From: Alphaproteobacteria bacterium
GTDB taxonomy: Bacteria > Pseudomonadota > Alphaproteobacteria > UBA8366 > GCA-2717185
Assembly: GCA_040905865.1 (NCBI GenBank)
Contig: JBBDQU010000029.1
Location: 1-40,693, forward strand
DNA length: 40,693 nt
Direction of reading: 5' to 3'
The notes beneath the pieces are model-generated. The model ran no database searches. It saw only the letters and a program-made list of their open reading frames with translations, and had not been told where the DNA came from. Shown in pieces: positions 1-8,355 of the stretch. The first letter of the stretch is position 1, and every line of letters starts with the position of its first letter. The position numbers were made by a program, and so were the translations under genes.

Positions 1-140
1 AGAATCACGCCAACGGAAACACGTAAACAGCGTTAACCTGAGTTCGGGGCCCTGCATCGGACACACCATGAATCAACCCGCCCCTTGCTGTACCGGCAAA
101 AAAACCGAACACTCCGGCCTGAATCTCCAGGGAGGGGCGT

Positions 141-1028
141 ATGGCAGCAATAATCGGCTATATCGGCGTCGGCGACATGGGCGGCCCCATGGTGCGCAAC
201 ATGATGAAGGCGGGATTCGACGTCGTCGTCTACGACACGCAGGCTGACCGGCTGGACGCGCTGGTCGCGGATGGGGCGCGGCGCGGCGCCAGCGCCGCCG
301 ATGTGGCGAACCGGGCGGAGATCGTCATGGTCTGCCTGAACACGCTGGGCGCGATGCGCAGCGTCGCCGCCGAAGCGGCAACGGGATCGGCGATCAGGAT
401 CTATGTGGACATGTCGACCACCGGCCCGACCCCGGCGCAGGAACTGCGCCGTATCTTCGACGGCACCGGCATCGCGACCCTGGACGCGCCGGTCAGCGGC
501 CATATCAGCAAGGCGGTGGACGGCACGCTGACGGTCATCGCGTCCGGCCCGCGCGATGCGTTCGACGCCTGCAGGCCGGCCTTCGAGGCGATGGGCGAGA
601 ACGTCTTCTACCTGGGCGATATTCCCGGCGGCGGCCAGATGATGAAACTGGCCAACAACTACGTGAACAATGTCCAGGCGGTCGGCACCTGCGAGGCCCT
701 GACCATGGGGATCAGGTTCGGGCTCGACCCTTCGGTCATGCTGGACATCCTGAATGTCAGCACCGGCCGCAACAGCCAGACCGAGGGCCCGCTGGCGGAG
801 GCGGTGCGGACGGGCCGGTTCCTTGGCGGCGCCAACATGAAGATCAGCCAGAAGGACATCACGCTCGCGGTCGAGGAAGCGCAGCGCCTGGGCGCGCCGA
901 CCGATATGGGCGTGGCGGCGAAGGCGGCCTATGACAACGCCATCGCCCATGGCGGCGACAACGAACGCTCCACCGCGATCATGAAACATGTCGCCGCCAG
1001 GGCGGGGCTGACGATTGAGAGAAAATGA
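141..1028 (+). CDS. 3-hydroxyisobutyrate dehydrogenase-family NAD(P)-dependent oxidoreductase
   Basis: This is a 295-residue beta-hydroxyacid dehydrogenase, the usual length for the family. The N-terminal Rossmann fold shows GVGDMG at residues 9-14, and the catalytic lysine region reads GGQMMKLANN with the lysine near residue 169. Family members oxidise 3-hydroxyisobutyrate, tartronate semialdehyde or related beta-hydroxyacids, or reduce small aldehydes, in the cytoplasm. The ATG start follows a strong GGGAGGGG ribosome site. The exact substrate cannot be read from sequence. The catabolic neighbourhood (MmgE/PrpD, TctABC, Ldh-family genes) fits organic-acid metabolism. The family call is firm; the specific reaction is not known. 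Confidence 0.9.
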   Translation: MAAIIGYIGVGDMGGPMVRNMMKAGFDVVVYDTQADRLDALVADGARRGASAADVANRAEIVMVCLNTLGAMRSVAAEAATGSAIRIYVDMSTTGPTPAQELRRIFDGTGIATLDAPVSGHISKAVDGTLTVIASGPRDAFDACRPAFEAMGENVFYLGDIPGGGQMMKLANNYVNNVQAVGTCEALTMGIRFGLDPSVMLDILNVSTGRNSQTEGPLAEAVRTGRFLGGANMKISQKDITLAVEEAQRLGAPTDMGVAAKAAYDNAIAHGGDNERSTAIMKHVAARAGLTIERK

Positions 1029-1070
1029 AATGGCTATCGACAAAAGTTATCTTATTTGATAATATTTTCC

Positions 1071-1400
1071 ATGCCGTGGACAATCAGTTTTTACAGCGAG
1101 GTCGTAAAAGACGAGGCCCTGGGATTGCCGACGGGGATATTGGCGAACCTACTGCATATCCTGGAAATGATCGAAACGTTCGGTCCCTCGCTCGGTCGTC
1201 CGCATACAGCGCCACTGGGCAAGGGATTGTTTGAAATTCGTGCGAAGGGCCGGGAGGGAATTTCCCGATCGCTTTTCTGCACCCTGAAGGGTCAGGAAAT
1301 TGTGATTCTGCATACGTTCATCAAGAAAACGCAGCAGATTCCAAAAAAGCACATGGCAGTGGCGCGCAAACGCATGCAGGAGGTACGCAACAATGACTGA
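1071..1400 (+). CDS. RelE/HigB-like toxin (Gp49/DUF891 type)
   Basis: A protein of about 109 residues has the Gp49/HigB toxin fold signature: a GLFEIRAKG strand, then SRSLFCTLKGQEIVILHTFIKKTQQIP, and the closing AVARKRMQE helix. Family members are ribosome-dependent mRNA interferases. I chose the ATG at 1071; an in-frame TTG at 1056 would add five residues. The stop overlaps the start of the following XRE-type gene by 8 nt, giving the toxin-first order typical of HigBA. It lies 42 nt after the dehydrogenase gene and is less GC-rich than its neighbours, which suggests a mobile TA insertion. Confidence 0.88.
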   Translation: MPWTISFYSEVVKDEALGLPTGILANLLHILEMIETFGPSLGRPHTAPLGKGLFEIRAKGREGISRSLFCTLKGQEIVILHTFIKKTQQIPKKHMAVARKRMQEVRNND

Positions 1401-1698
1401 CCGACCGACATTCAAGTCATTCCGCGACGAAGCGCTGCGGCGTCCGGACGTGAAGGCCGCCTATGACGAGGTGGCTCCCGCCTATGCGATGAAGCGCGAC
1501 ATGATCGCCATGCGCAAGGCGAGAGGTTTTACCCAGGAAGAGATGGCGACCCTTCTCGGTACCAAGAAAAGCAATATTTCGAGGCTGGAGAGTGTCAATA
1601 CTGACAGTTCGCCGCGCCTGACAACCATTGAGGAATATGCCCGTGTGCTGGGCTATCGGGTCAGGATAGAGTTCGAACCCGATCCAGCCAAGCCATAG
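1393..1698 (+). CDS. XRE-family antitoxin (HigA-like) paired with the upstream toxin
   Basis: A 101-residue protein with one helix-turn-helix of the Cro/C1 type at about residues 39-65 (MRKARGFTQEEMATLLG then KKSNISRLES). Such antitoxins neutralise the toxin by direct binding and repress their own operon. The start overlaps the toxin stop by 8 nt, so the two are probably translationally coupled, with an AGGAGGT-like site just upstream inside the toxin gene. No separate promoter is obvious. The C-terminal VLGYRVRIEFEPD segment is typical of this antitoxin group. Confidence 0.9.
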   Translation: MTDRPTFKSFRDEALRRPDVKAAYDEVAPAYAMKRDMIAMRKARGFTQEEMATLLGTKKSNISRLESVNTDSSPRLTTIEEYARVLGYRVRIEFEPDPAKP

Positions 1699-1741
1699 AT
1701 GCGCCTCCGGTTTCACGGAATACTGCAATCTTTCATGGCAA

Positions 1742-2659
1742 TCACCGCACCGTTTCTCCCGCCAGGTCGAGCACCTGTTCGGCCATGACGGCGAGCATGC
1801 GCCAGGATGCCTCGACATCCCGCGTCGCCTCGATATCGTCGTAATAGGTGTCCAGCAGCACATGGGTGCAGCCCAGCGCCTCCAGCGCCCGCATGTCGGC
1901 GAGCACCTGTTCGACTGTGCCCTCGCCGGCGATGCGGTCGGCTTCGGGCTGCGGCGCGTCGGTCAGACGCAGCCGGATGCGCGGGCACAGGGCCGGTACC
2001 GGCATGCCTTCGGCGGCGGCGATTTCGGTGAGGCGCGGAATGCCGGTATCGCGCAGCCAGGAAAGCTTTATGCGGATCGGATGCCAGCCATTGCCGTAAC
2101 GGACCGCGCGGCGCATCGCCGCGTCGCTGGCCCCGCCGACCCAGATCGGCGGGTGCGGGTCCTGGACCGGCCTTGGCGACGACCGCACATCCTGAAACCG
2201 GACAAATTCGCCCTCGAAACTCGCAACCTCGTTTGTCCATAATTCGCGGATCGCGGCGAGATATTCATTGGTCATCGCGCCACGCCGGTTGAACGGCACG
2301 TTCAGCGCCGCGAATTCCTGCTTCGCCCAGCCGACGCCGATGCCCAGGATGCAGCGGCCGCCGCTCAACTGGTCCACATTCGCAAAAGCCCCGGCGGTTT
2401 CCAGCGGGCTGCGGTAGGGCAGGATGATGACCGTCGTGCCGATCAGGACCTTCTTTGTGATCCCCGCCAGCCAGCCCATCGTCGTCAGCGGTTCGTGGAA
2501 CGGCGCGGGATACCGGGCATGCACATCCGCGGTCACCGTGACATGGTCGGAGGTCATGAGCAGGTGATACCCGAGCGCCTCCGTTATTTCCGCCCAGCGG
2601 CGCAGGCTCGACGCGCTCGCCGACGGCCCGAAATTGATCAGATTGACCCCGACCTTCAT
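1742..2659 (-). CDS. LLM-class (luciferase-like) F420- or flavin-dependent oxidoreductase
   Basis: A 305-residue TIM-barrel protein of the bacterial luciferase-like family. Visible family features are the N-terminal GVNLINFGPSAS strand, TSDHV near residues 36-40, the GTTVIILPYRSP segment, LGIGVGWAKQEF, and RPVQDPHPPIWVGG before the C-terminal half. Members use reduced FMN or F420 to oxidise or reduce small organic molecules. The ATG at 2659 is preceded by GGGAAGGGATG. It is divergent from the MmgE/PrpD gene with only 62 nt between, so the two probably share a control region. Cofactor and substrate are undetermined. Confidence 0.88.
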   Translation of the reverse strand: MKVGVNLINFGPSASASSLRRWAEITEALGYHLLMTSDHVTVTADVHARYPAPFHEPLTTMGWLAGITKKVLIGTTVIILPYRSPLETAGAFANVDQLSGGRCILGIGVGWAKQEFAALNVPFNRRGAMTNEYLAAIRELWTNEVASFEGEFVRFQDVRSSPRPVQDPHPPIWVGGASDAAMRRAVRYGNGWHPIRIKLSWLRDTGIPRLTEIAAAEGMPVPALCPRIRLRLTDAPQPEADRIAGEGTVEQVLADMRALEALGCTHVLLDTYYDDIEATRDVEASWRMLAVMAEQVLDLAGETVR

Positions 2660-2721
2660 GTTTCATCCCTTCCCTGATAGCGTGTGCTGGACTGACTGTA
2701 TCGGACCGGCGAGAGGGTGTC

Positions 2722-4077
2722 ATGGACGCAACAACGGAACGGCTCGTCGATTACGCGATGGGCATCGCATACGAAAACCTGCCGGCGGCGACCGTCGCGG
2801 CCTGCAGGCAGCGGCTGCTGGATACGCTGGGATGCGTCGCCGGCGCCTATGACCACCCGCTGTCGCAGTCGGTGCGGGCGCTGGCTGGGCGCTACACGAT
2901 GGATACGCCGGCGACGATTCTCGGCTCCGGCCAGCGGACCGCGCCGGAAATGGCCGCCTTCGCCAATGGCGTGATGCTGCGCTTCATGGACCTCAGCGAC
3001 ATGTACCGGCTGAAAAGCGGCGGCCATCCCAGCGACATCATCGCCGCCGTGCTGGTCGCCAGCGAGATCGGCCGGCGCGACGGCAGGTCGCTGATCGCGG
3101 CCATTGCGCTGGGCTACGAGGTGTATTGCAGCTTCTGCGACGGGATCGACATCAACTCCGACGGCTGGGACCAGCCGGTCTACGGCGTCGTCGCCTCCGC
3201 CCTGGCCGCCGGCTGGCTGATCGGGCTGGACCGGGAACAGATGGGCCATGCGGTGGCGCTGGCCATCACGCCGAACATGGCGATGTATCAGACAAGGCAG
3301 GGCGAGCTCTCCGCCTGGAAGGGCTGCGCCGCCGCCAATGGCGCGCGCAACGGCGTCTTCGCCGCCCTGCTGGCGCAGTCCGGCGTGACCGGCCCCTTCG
3401 AGCCCATCGAGGGCAGGGACGGGCTATGGGATGCGGTCGGCAGGTTCGACTGGCCGCTGGAACCCGGCGTTGCGCCCGACCGGATCACCCGCACCCATCT
3501 GAAATGCTTCCCGATCTGCTATCACGGGCAGACCGCCGTGTGGACGGCACTGGAACTGCGCGACCGGGCGCCGGCCGACCGGATCGCCGCAATCAAAATC
3601 AGCACCTACAACACGGCGAAACGCGTGATGGGCAGCGACCCGAGCCGCTGGGCACCCGAAACCCATGAAACGGCGGATCACAGCCTGCCCTATGTGGTCG
3701 GGCTGGCGCTGCTGGACGGCGAAATCGGCGATGCCTCGTTCAGCCCGGCGCGGCTGCATGACCCGCGGATGAAGGCGCTGATGGCAGCGACATCGGTGGA
3801 GGAAGACAGCGCCCTGACCGCGATTTATCCGGAATCGTCGCCCAGCGATATCGCCGTGCGCCTGACGGATGGCAGCGAAATCCGCCATGCCCTGCGCTAT
3901 CCCAAGGGCCACGCCATGGCCCCGATGAGCGACAGCGAGGTCACGGACAAGTTCATCGGGCTGTTCGGCGGCTATCGCAGCCGGGAGGACGCCGCCGCGG
4001 TGATCGATCTCGTTGCCCGGCTCGACGACATGACGGATATCGGCGAACTGTTCGCGGTGTTCGCGCGCGGGAACTGA
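2722..4077 (+). CDS. MmgE/PrpD family protein (2-methylcitrate dehydratase-like)
   Basis: A 451-residue protein of the MmgE/PrpD superfamily, full length. Characteristic segments are RQRLLDTLGCVAGAY at the N-terminus, FANGVMLRFMDLSDMY (the usual position is N-x-x-x-x-R-x-x-D-x-x-D) and LKCFPICYHGQTAVWTALEL. Family members include 2-methylcitrate dehydratase, cis-aconitate decarboxylase and iminodisuccinate-related enzymes, so substrate assignment from family alone is unsafe. There is no prpB or prpC nearby, which argues against the standard methylcitrate cycle. The gene ends three bases before the convergent hydrolase-like gene. Confidence 0.88.
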   Translation: MDATTERLVDYAMGIAYENLPAATVAACRQRLLDTLGCVAGAYDHPLSQSVRALAGRYTMDTPATILGSGQRTAPEMAAFANGVMLRFMDLSDMYRLKSGGHPSDIIAAVLVASEIGRRDGRSLIAAIALGYEVYCSFCDGIDINSDGWDQPVYGVVASALAAGWLIGLDREQMGHAVALAITPNMAMYQTRQGELSAWKGCAAANGARNGVFAALLAQSGVTGPFEPIEGRDGLWDAVGRFDWPLEPGVAPDRITRTHLKCFPICYHGQTAVWTALELRDRAPADRIAAIKISTYNTAKRVMGSDPSRWAPETHETADHSLPYVVGLALLDGEIGDASFSPARLHDPRMKALMAATSVEEDSALTAIYPESSPSDIAVRLTDGSEIRHALRYPKGHAMAPMSDSEVTDKFIGLFGGYRSREDAAAVIDLVARLDDMTDIGELFAVFARGN

Positions 4078-4079
4078 TC

Positions 4080-4898
4080 TTACAGCGCCTTGTGGCCTTC
4101 GGTGATGAAGGCCAGGGTTTCCTTGGCGCAGCGGTCCGAATCGCTGGCCGCGACGTGGTAGGAATCGCCCGGCAGGACCAGCAGCCGGGACCGCGCGATG
4201 GTCTGCTGCCATTTCCGCGTCGCCTCGACGCTGCCCAGCGCGCTGCCTTCCGTCGTCATGACCAGGGTCGGGCAGGTTATCTTCGGCATGGCGGCGGAAA
4301 TGTCGGACATGGGGATATTCTGCATGAAGCCGAGCTGCGTCGACGCCGCCGTCCGCCCCATCAGCGCCGTCCACCAGGTCACGCCGTCATCGGGAAAATC
4401 ACTGCCGAGGCGGCTGCGCATCGTGCGCTCCGCCCAGGACGCCACCCCGCCCGGTTTCCTGAACTCGGCAACCCAGCCCGGCACATTCGCCGCCGCCTCG
4501 GCCCGGTCCGGGCGCGGCGTGCCGACCAGGGTCAGCGTCCGCACCATGTCCGGGCGGCGGGCCGCGAAGTGGCGGGCCACCGTGCCGCCGAGCTTTGCCC
4601 CGACCAGGTGGAAGCGTTCAATACCGAGCGAATCCATCAGGCGGACGTAATCGTCCACGATCCCGTCGAGCGTCCAGGGAAACGATTCCGGCATCGGCGT
4701 GGACTGGCCAAACCCCCGCATGTCGGGCCGGACGATCCGGAAATGGCGCGCCAGATGCGGCACCCAGCCGAACCAAACCGCGCCGCTTTCCGCGTTGCCG
4801 TGCAGCATCAGGATCGTTTCCGAGGGACGCCAGGGGTCGGTGAAATCGTCGTCCCGGTAGTGCATGTCGGCTTCGGGGTCCAGTCGGAATACCGGCAT
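4080..4898 (-). CDS. alpha/beta-hydrolase fold protein lacking the serine nucleophile
   Basis: A 272-residue single-domain alpha/beta-hydrolase. It has the oxyanion LHGNAESG segment, the PDMRGFGQS strand-turn and a C-terminal histidine in GDSYHVAASD. The nucleophile elbow, normally G-x-S-x-G, reads GAKLGG at residues 100-105, with lysine 102 in the serine position; the codon is an unambiguous AAG. As drawn it should not be an ordinary serine esterase. It may be a catalytically altered member, a binding protein, or use different chemistry. It is convergent with the MmgE/PrpD gene and divergent from the transporter operon, whose promoter lies in the 251-nt gap. Confidence 0.85.
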   Translation of the reverse strand: MPVFRLDPEADMHYRDDDFTDPWRPSETILMLHGNAESGAVWFGWVPHLARHFRIVRPDMRGFGQSTPMPESFPWTLDGIVDDYVRLMDSLGIERFHLVGAKLGGTVARHFAARRPDMVRTLTLVGTPRPDRAEAAANVPGWVAEFRKPGGVASWAERTMRSRLGSDFPDDGVTWWTALMGRTAASTQLGFMQNIPMSDISAAMPKITCPTLVMTTEGSALGSVEATRKWQQTIARSRLLVLPGDSYHVAASDSDRCAKETLAFITEGHKAL

Positions 4899-5030
4899 CG
4901 GCGCCCTTTCTTTTTTATCGGAGAGGCAATCGTAACAGCCGTGCCCCGCCGCGGCCAGCCACCCGTATCAGGCGATCCGGCAAAACGGCAAGGTACCGTT
5001 TTTCCTTTATTTTCCCGACCGGCGGGGTGC

Positions 5031-5059
5031 TTGACCGGTCCGGCGCAATCGACAAGAAT
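5031..5059 (+). promoter_or_regulatory. candidate sigma70-type promoter for the TctCBA-hydrolase operon
   Basis: TTGACC at 5031-5036 and AAGAAT at 5054-5059 are separated by 17 nt. The binding-protein start is about 90 nt downstream. This is pattern matching only and has not been tested. Confidence 0.45.
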
Positions 5060-5074
5060 TGAGTCATAAAAAAA

Positions 5075-5091
5075 AGCCTGCCGCATGCGGG
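5075..5091. promoter_or_regulatory. palindromic box with core CCGCATGCGG, copy 1 (possible operator)
   Basis: The sequence AGCCTGCCGCATGCGGG contains a perfect 10-bp palindrome and lies between the candidate promoter and the start of the transporter binding-protein gene, where a repressor would act. A 16-of-17 match occurs at 11752-11768 in another divergent intergenic region. A match of this length could arise by chance in 40 kb, so the regulatory role is a hypothesis. Confidence 0.35.
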
Positions 5092-5149
5092 GCGCCGGGA
5101 TCAAAGACCGTAAACACGGCAGTTGTTTCAATAAACGGGAGGAAGAAAC

Positions 5150-6169
5150 ATGAGTAAATCCGATAGCAGTTTTTCGCGGCGCGGACTTCTGAAGGGCGCC
5201 GGCGCGGCGGCCGGATTTGGCGCCCTGTCGACATTACCGTTCCGCGCGGCCTTTGCCGCCGGGTTCCCGGAACGCAATATCAACGTCTATGTCCCGACCC
5301 GCGAAGGCGGCGGCGCGGACCGCAACCTGCGCGCCTTTACCGGCGTATGGAAAAAATATCTGAACACGAATTTCGAACCGACCTTTTATCCGGGCGCGGC
5401 GGGCCGGGTCGGCTACGAAACCTATATGGGCAAGGCCGCGGCAGACTGCCATGACCTGATCTTCGGCAATATGGGACCGGAAGTGCTGAACTGGGTGGTG
5501 AAGGAACCGACCTTCCCGCTCGATGCCTATTTCTATTTCGCGCAGGTCGATGCCGATCCCGCGGTCATGTTCGTCAGCGACAAGAGCAAGATGCAGACCG
5601 TCGACGATGTCGTCGCGGAAGGCAAAAAGCGCACGCTGAGCTGCGCCACCAGCCGGCTGGCGCATCCGGCATCGCTGGGCACGCTGGCGCTCGGCGCCAA
5701 GACGGGCGCCAGCTTCAACCTCGTCCCCCTGTCCGGCGGGCGCAACACCCGCGCGGGCGTGACCACGGGCGAGGTCGATTTCGGCTGCCTGCCGGCCTCC
5801 AGCGTCATCGCGCAGACGAACCTGAAAGTCATCGCCCTGTTCGAACCGAAGAACACCATGCCGGACCTGATGCCCGACGCGGTTATCGTCAACGACCATT
5901 TCGGCATGGACCTGCCGCCGCTGGTGGCGGGCGCCCGCGCCTTCGGCATCAAGAAGGAAGCGGCGGACAAGTATCCCGACCGGTACGACATGCTCGTCTC
6001 GTCGCTGGAAAAGGTCTTTCCCGATCCGGAATACAAGGAGGCCGTCATCAAGACCAAGGCGCCGTGGGAGCTGATCGGCTATGGCGACCGCAAGGCCTGC
6101 GCCGAATATGTCGAGAACATCACGCGGATCGGCACCGAGTACAAATCGCTGCTGACCGGCAAAAGCTGA
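5150..6169 (+). CDS. tripartite tricarboxylate transporter substrate-binding protein (TctC/Bug family), Tat signal
   Basis: A 339-residue periplasmic solute-binding protein. The N-terminus has a twin-arginine signal, SRRGLLKG at residues 9-16, then a hydrophobic stretch and a probable cleavage site after AFA or AFAA near residue 36. The mature part begins with FPERNINVYVPTREGGGADR, matching the TctC/Bug family, which binds carboxylates and delivers them to TctAB. A strong GGGAGGAAG site precedes the ATG. The gene is followed by a hairpin and then tctB and tctA. Tat rather than Sec export implies folding before export. The ligand is unknown. Confidence 0.9.
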   Translation: MSKSDSSFSRRGLLKGAGAAAGFGALSTLPFRAAFAAGFPERNINVYVPTREGGGADRNLRAFTGVWKKYLNTNFEPTFYPGAAGRVGYETYMGKAAADCHDLIFGNMGPEVLNWVVKEPTFPLDAYFYFAQVDADPAVMFVSDKSKMQTVDDVVAEGKKRTLSCATSRLAHPASLGTLALGAKTGASFNLVPLSGGRNTRAGVTTGEVDFGCLPASSVIAQTNLKVIALFEPKNTMPDLMPDAVIVNDHFGMDLPPLVAGARAFGIKKEAADKYPDRYDMLVSSLEKVFPDPEYKEAVIKTKAPWELIGYGDRKACAEYVENITRIGTEYKSLLTGKS

Positions 6170-6199
6170 CCACGGCGACGATTAACCAGCGGACGATTG

Positions 6200-6233
6200 C
6201 GCAGGCGGCCTGATCCTATTCATGCCGCCTGCG
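6200..6233 (+). other. intercistronic hairpin between binding protein and TctB genes
   Basis: Inverted repeat with 10-bp arms CGCAGGCGGC and GCCGCCTGCG and a 14-nt loop, 30 nt after the binding-protein stop, with no T-run. Such stems often stabilise the upstream message or partly terminate, giving more binding protein than permease. The structure is seen; the role is inferred. Confidence 0.55.
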
Positions 6234-6294
6234 GTCCGTATCCCTTCGTATCTGGTCCCCCCTAGCGGAGTGCGCCCCTCCGGCGCAGCATGTC

Positions 6295-6804
6295 ATGGCC
6301 GATAAATTCGAACCGACGCCGAAGGCGAAACCGATCGGTGGCGAACTGCTTCTTCCCGCCGCCGCGATCCTGTTTTCGATCTATTATTTCACCACCATCA
6401 CCGAGGTCCCGTTTTCCGCACAGGTCAGCGCGCTGTTCGTCGGATCGGTCCTGATCCTCCTGTGCTGCCTGCTGTTTATCCGCACATTCCTTCAGGTCCG
6501 GCGCGGCGAGGCGACGCTGGGCATCGGCGGGCTGATCGAACCGGTTTCCTATATCCCGATCCGGCTGGGACTGCTGGCGCTGACGCTCGGCTTCATCTTC
6601 CTGGTGCAGTGGCTGGGCTTTACCCTGACCACCTTCCTGTTCCTGTCGCTGGCGATGATGCTGCTAAACGGGGGCCGCAGGAAACGCTTCATCGTCGCGG
6701 TTTCCGCCGTGCTGTCCTTCGGCGGCTGGCTGCTGTTCATCTACGCCTTCGACACCCGCTTCCCGGCCGGTCCGTTCGAGAACCTGATGGCGTCGGTGCT
6801 CTGA
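6295..6804 (+). CDS. tctB: tripartite tricarboxylate transporter small permease TctB
   Basis: A 169-residue membrane protein with four predicted transmembrane segments (about residues 17-33, 42-62, 80-115 as two close segments, and 129-150). This is the TctB/DUF1468 pattern and length. It forms the small membrane subunit of the TctABC secondary transporter with the following TctA. The position, one base before the tctA start and 125 nt after the binding-protein gene, confirms the assignment. Ribosome-site complementarity is weak at the ATG at 6295, but no better start is in frame. Confidence 0.9.
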   Translation: MADKFEPTPKAKPIGGELLLPAAAILFSIYYFTTITEVPFSAQVSALFVGSVLILLCCLLFIRTFLQVRRGEATLGIGGLIEPVSYIPIRLGLLALTLGFIFLVQWLGFTLTTFLFLSLAMMLLNGGRRKRFIVAVSAVLSFGGWLLFIYAFDTRFPAGPFENLMASVL

Positions 6805-6805
6805 C

Positions 6806-8326
6806 ATGGAGTTTTCCCTCGATATCTTCATCGAACAGTTTGCGCGGACCTTCACCTTCTGGTGGGTGATCCTGCCGTCGATCTTCCTTGGCCTGGTCGT
6901 CGGCGCCATTCCCGGGTTCAGCGCCGCCAACACGATCATCATCCTGCTGCCGCTGACCCTGGCGATGGATCCCGAAACGGGGCTGACCTTCATGATCGCG
7001 CTGTATGCGTCGTCCCGCATGGGGGCCGGCATTCCCGCCATCCTGGTGAACATTCCCGGCACCGCCGGGGCGGCCGCGACGCCGCTGGACGGCTACCCGA
7101 TGGCCCGGCAGGGCAAGGCGCAACAGGCGCTGGCGATTTCCTTCGTTTCCTCCGTGCTGGGCGGGCTGCTGACCACCATCGTCGCGCTGCTGGCGATGCC
7201 CTGGCTGTCGCAGGTTGCCTATTACCTGCACAGCGTCGAGATGATCGTGATCATGATCTTCGGCATTTCGCTGATCGCGACCATCGCGGCGCGCGACACG
7301 CTGAAGGGGCTGATCGCGGGGTTCTTCGGACTGATGATCGGCTATGTCGGCGCGGATGTCGTCTATGAGGCGCCGCGCGGCACCTTCGGATTCCTGGAAC
7401 TCTATGACGGCGTGCCCCTGATCCCCGCGCTGGTCGGCCTGTTCGCCGTGTCGGAGGCCTTCGCCGTCATCGAGGGTGAATCCATCCTGACCCAGCGCGG
7501 CCGGGAACTGATGCAGAAGGGCGGCTGGGGCGGCACCATCGACGGGTTGCGGGAAACCCTCAAACGCTGGTGGCATGTGGTCTGGACCAGCATGATCGGG
7601 CTGGTCATCGGCGTCGTGCCCGGCGCCGGGGCGGCCATCGCCTCCTTCGTCGCCTACCAGCAGTCGCGGACGTTTTCCAAAACACCGGAACTGTACGGCA
7701 CGGGCCATATCGAGGGCCTTATCGCGCCGGAAGCGGCCAATAACGGCGTTACCTCCGGCACGCTGATCCCGCTGCTGGTGATCGGCGTGCCGGGCGGGGC
7801 GACCGCCGCCATCATGGCGGTGGTGCTGCAGTATCACGGGGTCACCGTGGGGCCGGACCTGTTCATGAACTCGCCGGAACTGGCCTATGGCCCCTTCACC
7901 GCGATGGCGGTCACCTATGCGCTGATGATGCTGACCGTGCTGCCGCTGGCGCGCTACATGTCGAATATCACGGTGGTCTCGACCGTCTACATGGCGCCGA
8001 TCATCATCGCCTTCACGCTGGTCGGGGCTTTCGTGCCGCGCGAATACACCTTCGACATGTACCTGGCGCTCGGGTTCGGCGTGATCGGCTATATCGCGCG
8101 CAAGACCGGCTATCATGTCGCCGCCATCCTGATCGGCGTCATCCTGGGGCCGCTGCTGGAGCAGTATTTCCTGCGCGCTTTGCGCATCGCCCAGGGCGAC
8201 GTCATGGTCGTCTTCTCGTCGACCATCGGCAACATTCTCTGGGCGATGCTCCTGCTGTCGATTATCTTCCCCTACCTTATGGAAGCGCGACGCCGAAAGG
8301 CGCGGGATCGCGACGCCACCGCATAA
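6806..8326 (+). CDS. tctA: tripartite tricarboxylate transporter large permease TctA
   Basis: A 506-residue polytopic membrane protein with about 11-12 hydrophobic segments. Conserved TctA features include GLVVGAIPGFSAANTIIILLPL in the first segment, ASSRMGAGIPAILVNIPGTAGAAAT, and LVIGVVPGAGAAIASFVAY with NNGVTSGTLIPLLVIGVPG in the second half, reflecting the family's internal repeat. It carries the substrate across the inner membrane, driven by an ion gradient. The start lies one base after the tctB stop, so translation is coupled. It continues after 29 nt into two hydrolase genes, an unusual extension of the operon. Confidence 0.93.
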   Translation: MEFSLDIFIEQFARTFTFWWVILPSIFLGLVVGAIPGFSAANTIIILLPLTLAMDPETGLTFMIALYASSRMGAGIPAILVNIPGTAGAAATPLDGYPMARQGKAQQALAISFVSSVLGGLLTTIVALLAMPWLSQVAYYLHSVEMIVIMIFGISLIATIAARDTLKGLIAGFFGLMIGYVGADVVYEAPRGTFGFLELYDGVPLIPALVGLFAVSEAFAVIEGESILTQRGRELMQKGGWGGTIDGLRETLKRWWHVVWTSMIGLVIGVVPGAGAAIASFVAYQQSRTFSKTPELYGTGHIEGLIAPEAANNGVTSGTLIPLLVIGVPGGATAAIMAVVLQYHGVTVGPDLFMNSPELAYGPFTAMAVTYALMMLTVLPLARYMSNITVVSTVYMAPIIIAFTLVGAFVPREYTFDMYLALGFGVIGYIARKTGYHVAAILIGVILGPLLEQYFLRALRIAQGDVMVVFSSTIGNILWAMLLLSIIFPYLMEARRRKARDRDATA

Positions 8327-8355
8327 ACCACACCCAACCGGGAGAATTTTTACGA

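Noticed and set aside
2722-4077. Methylcitrate-cycle operon
   Set aside because: Only the PrpD-like gene is present; no prpB, prpC or acnD is nearby, so the pathway cannot be claimed.
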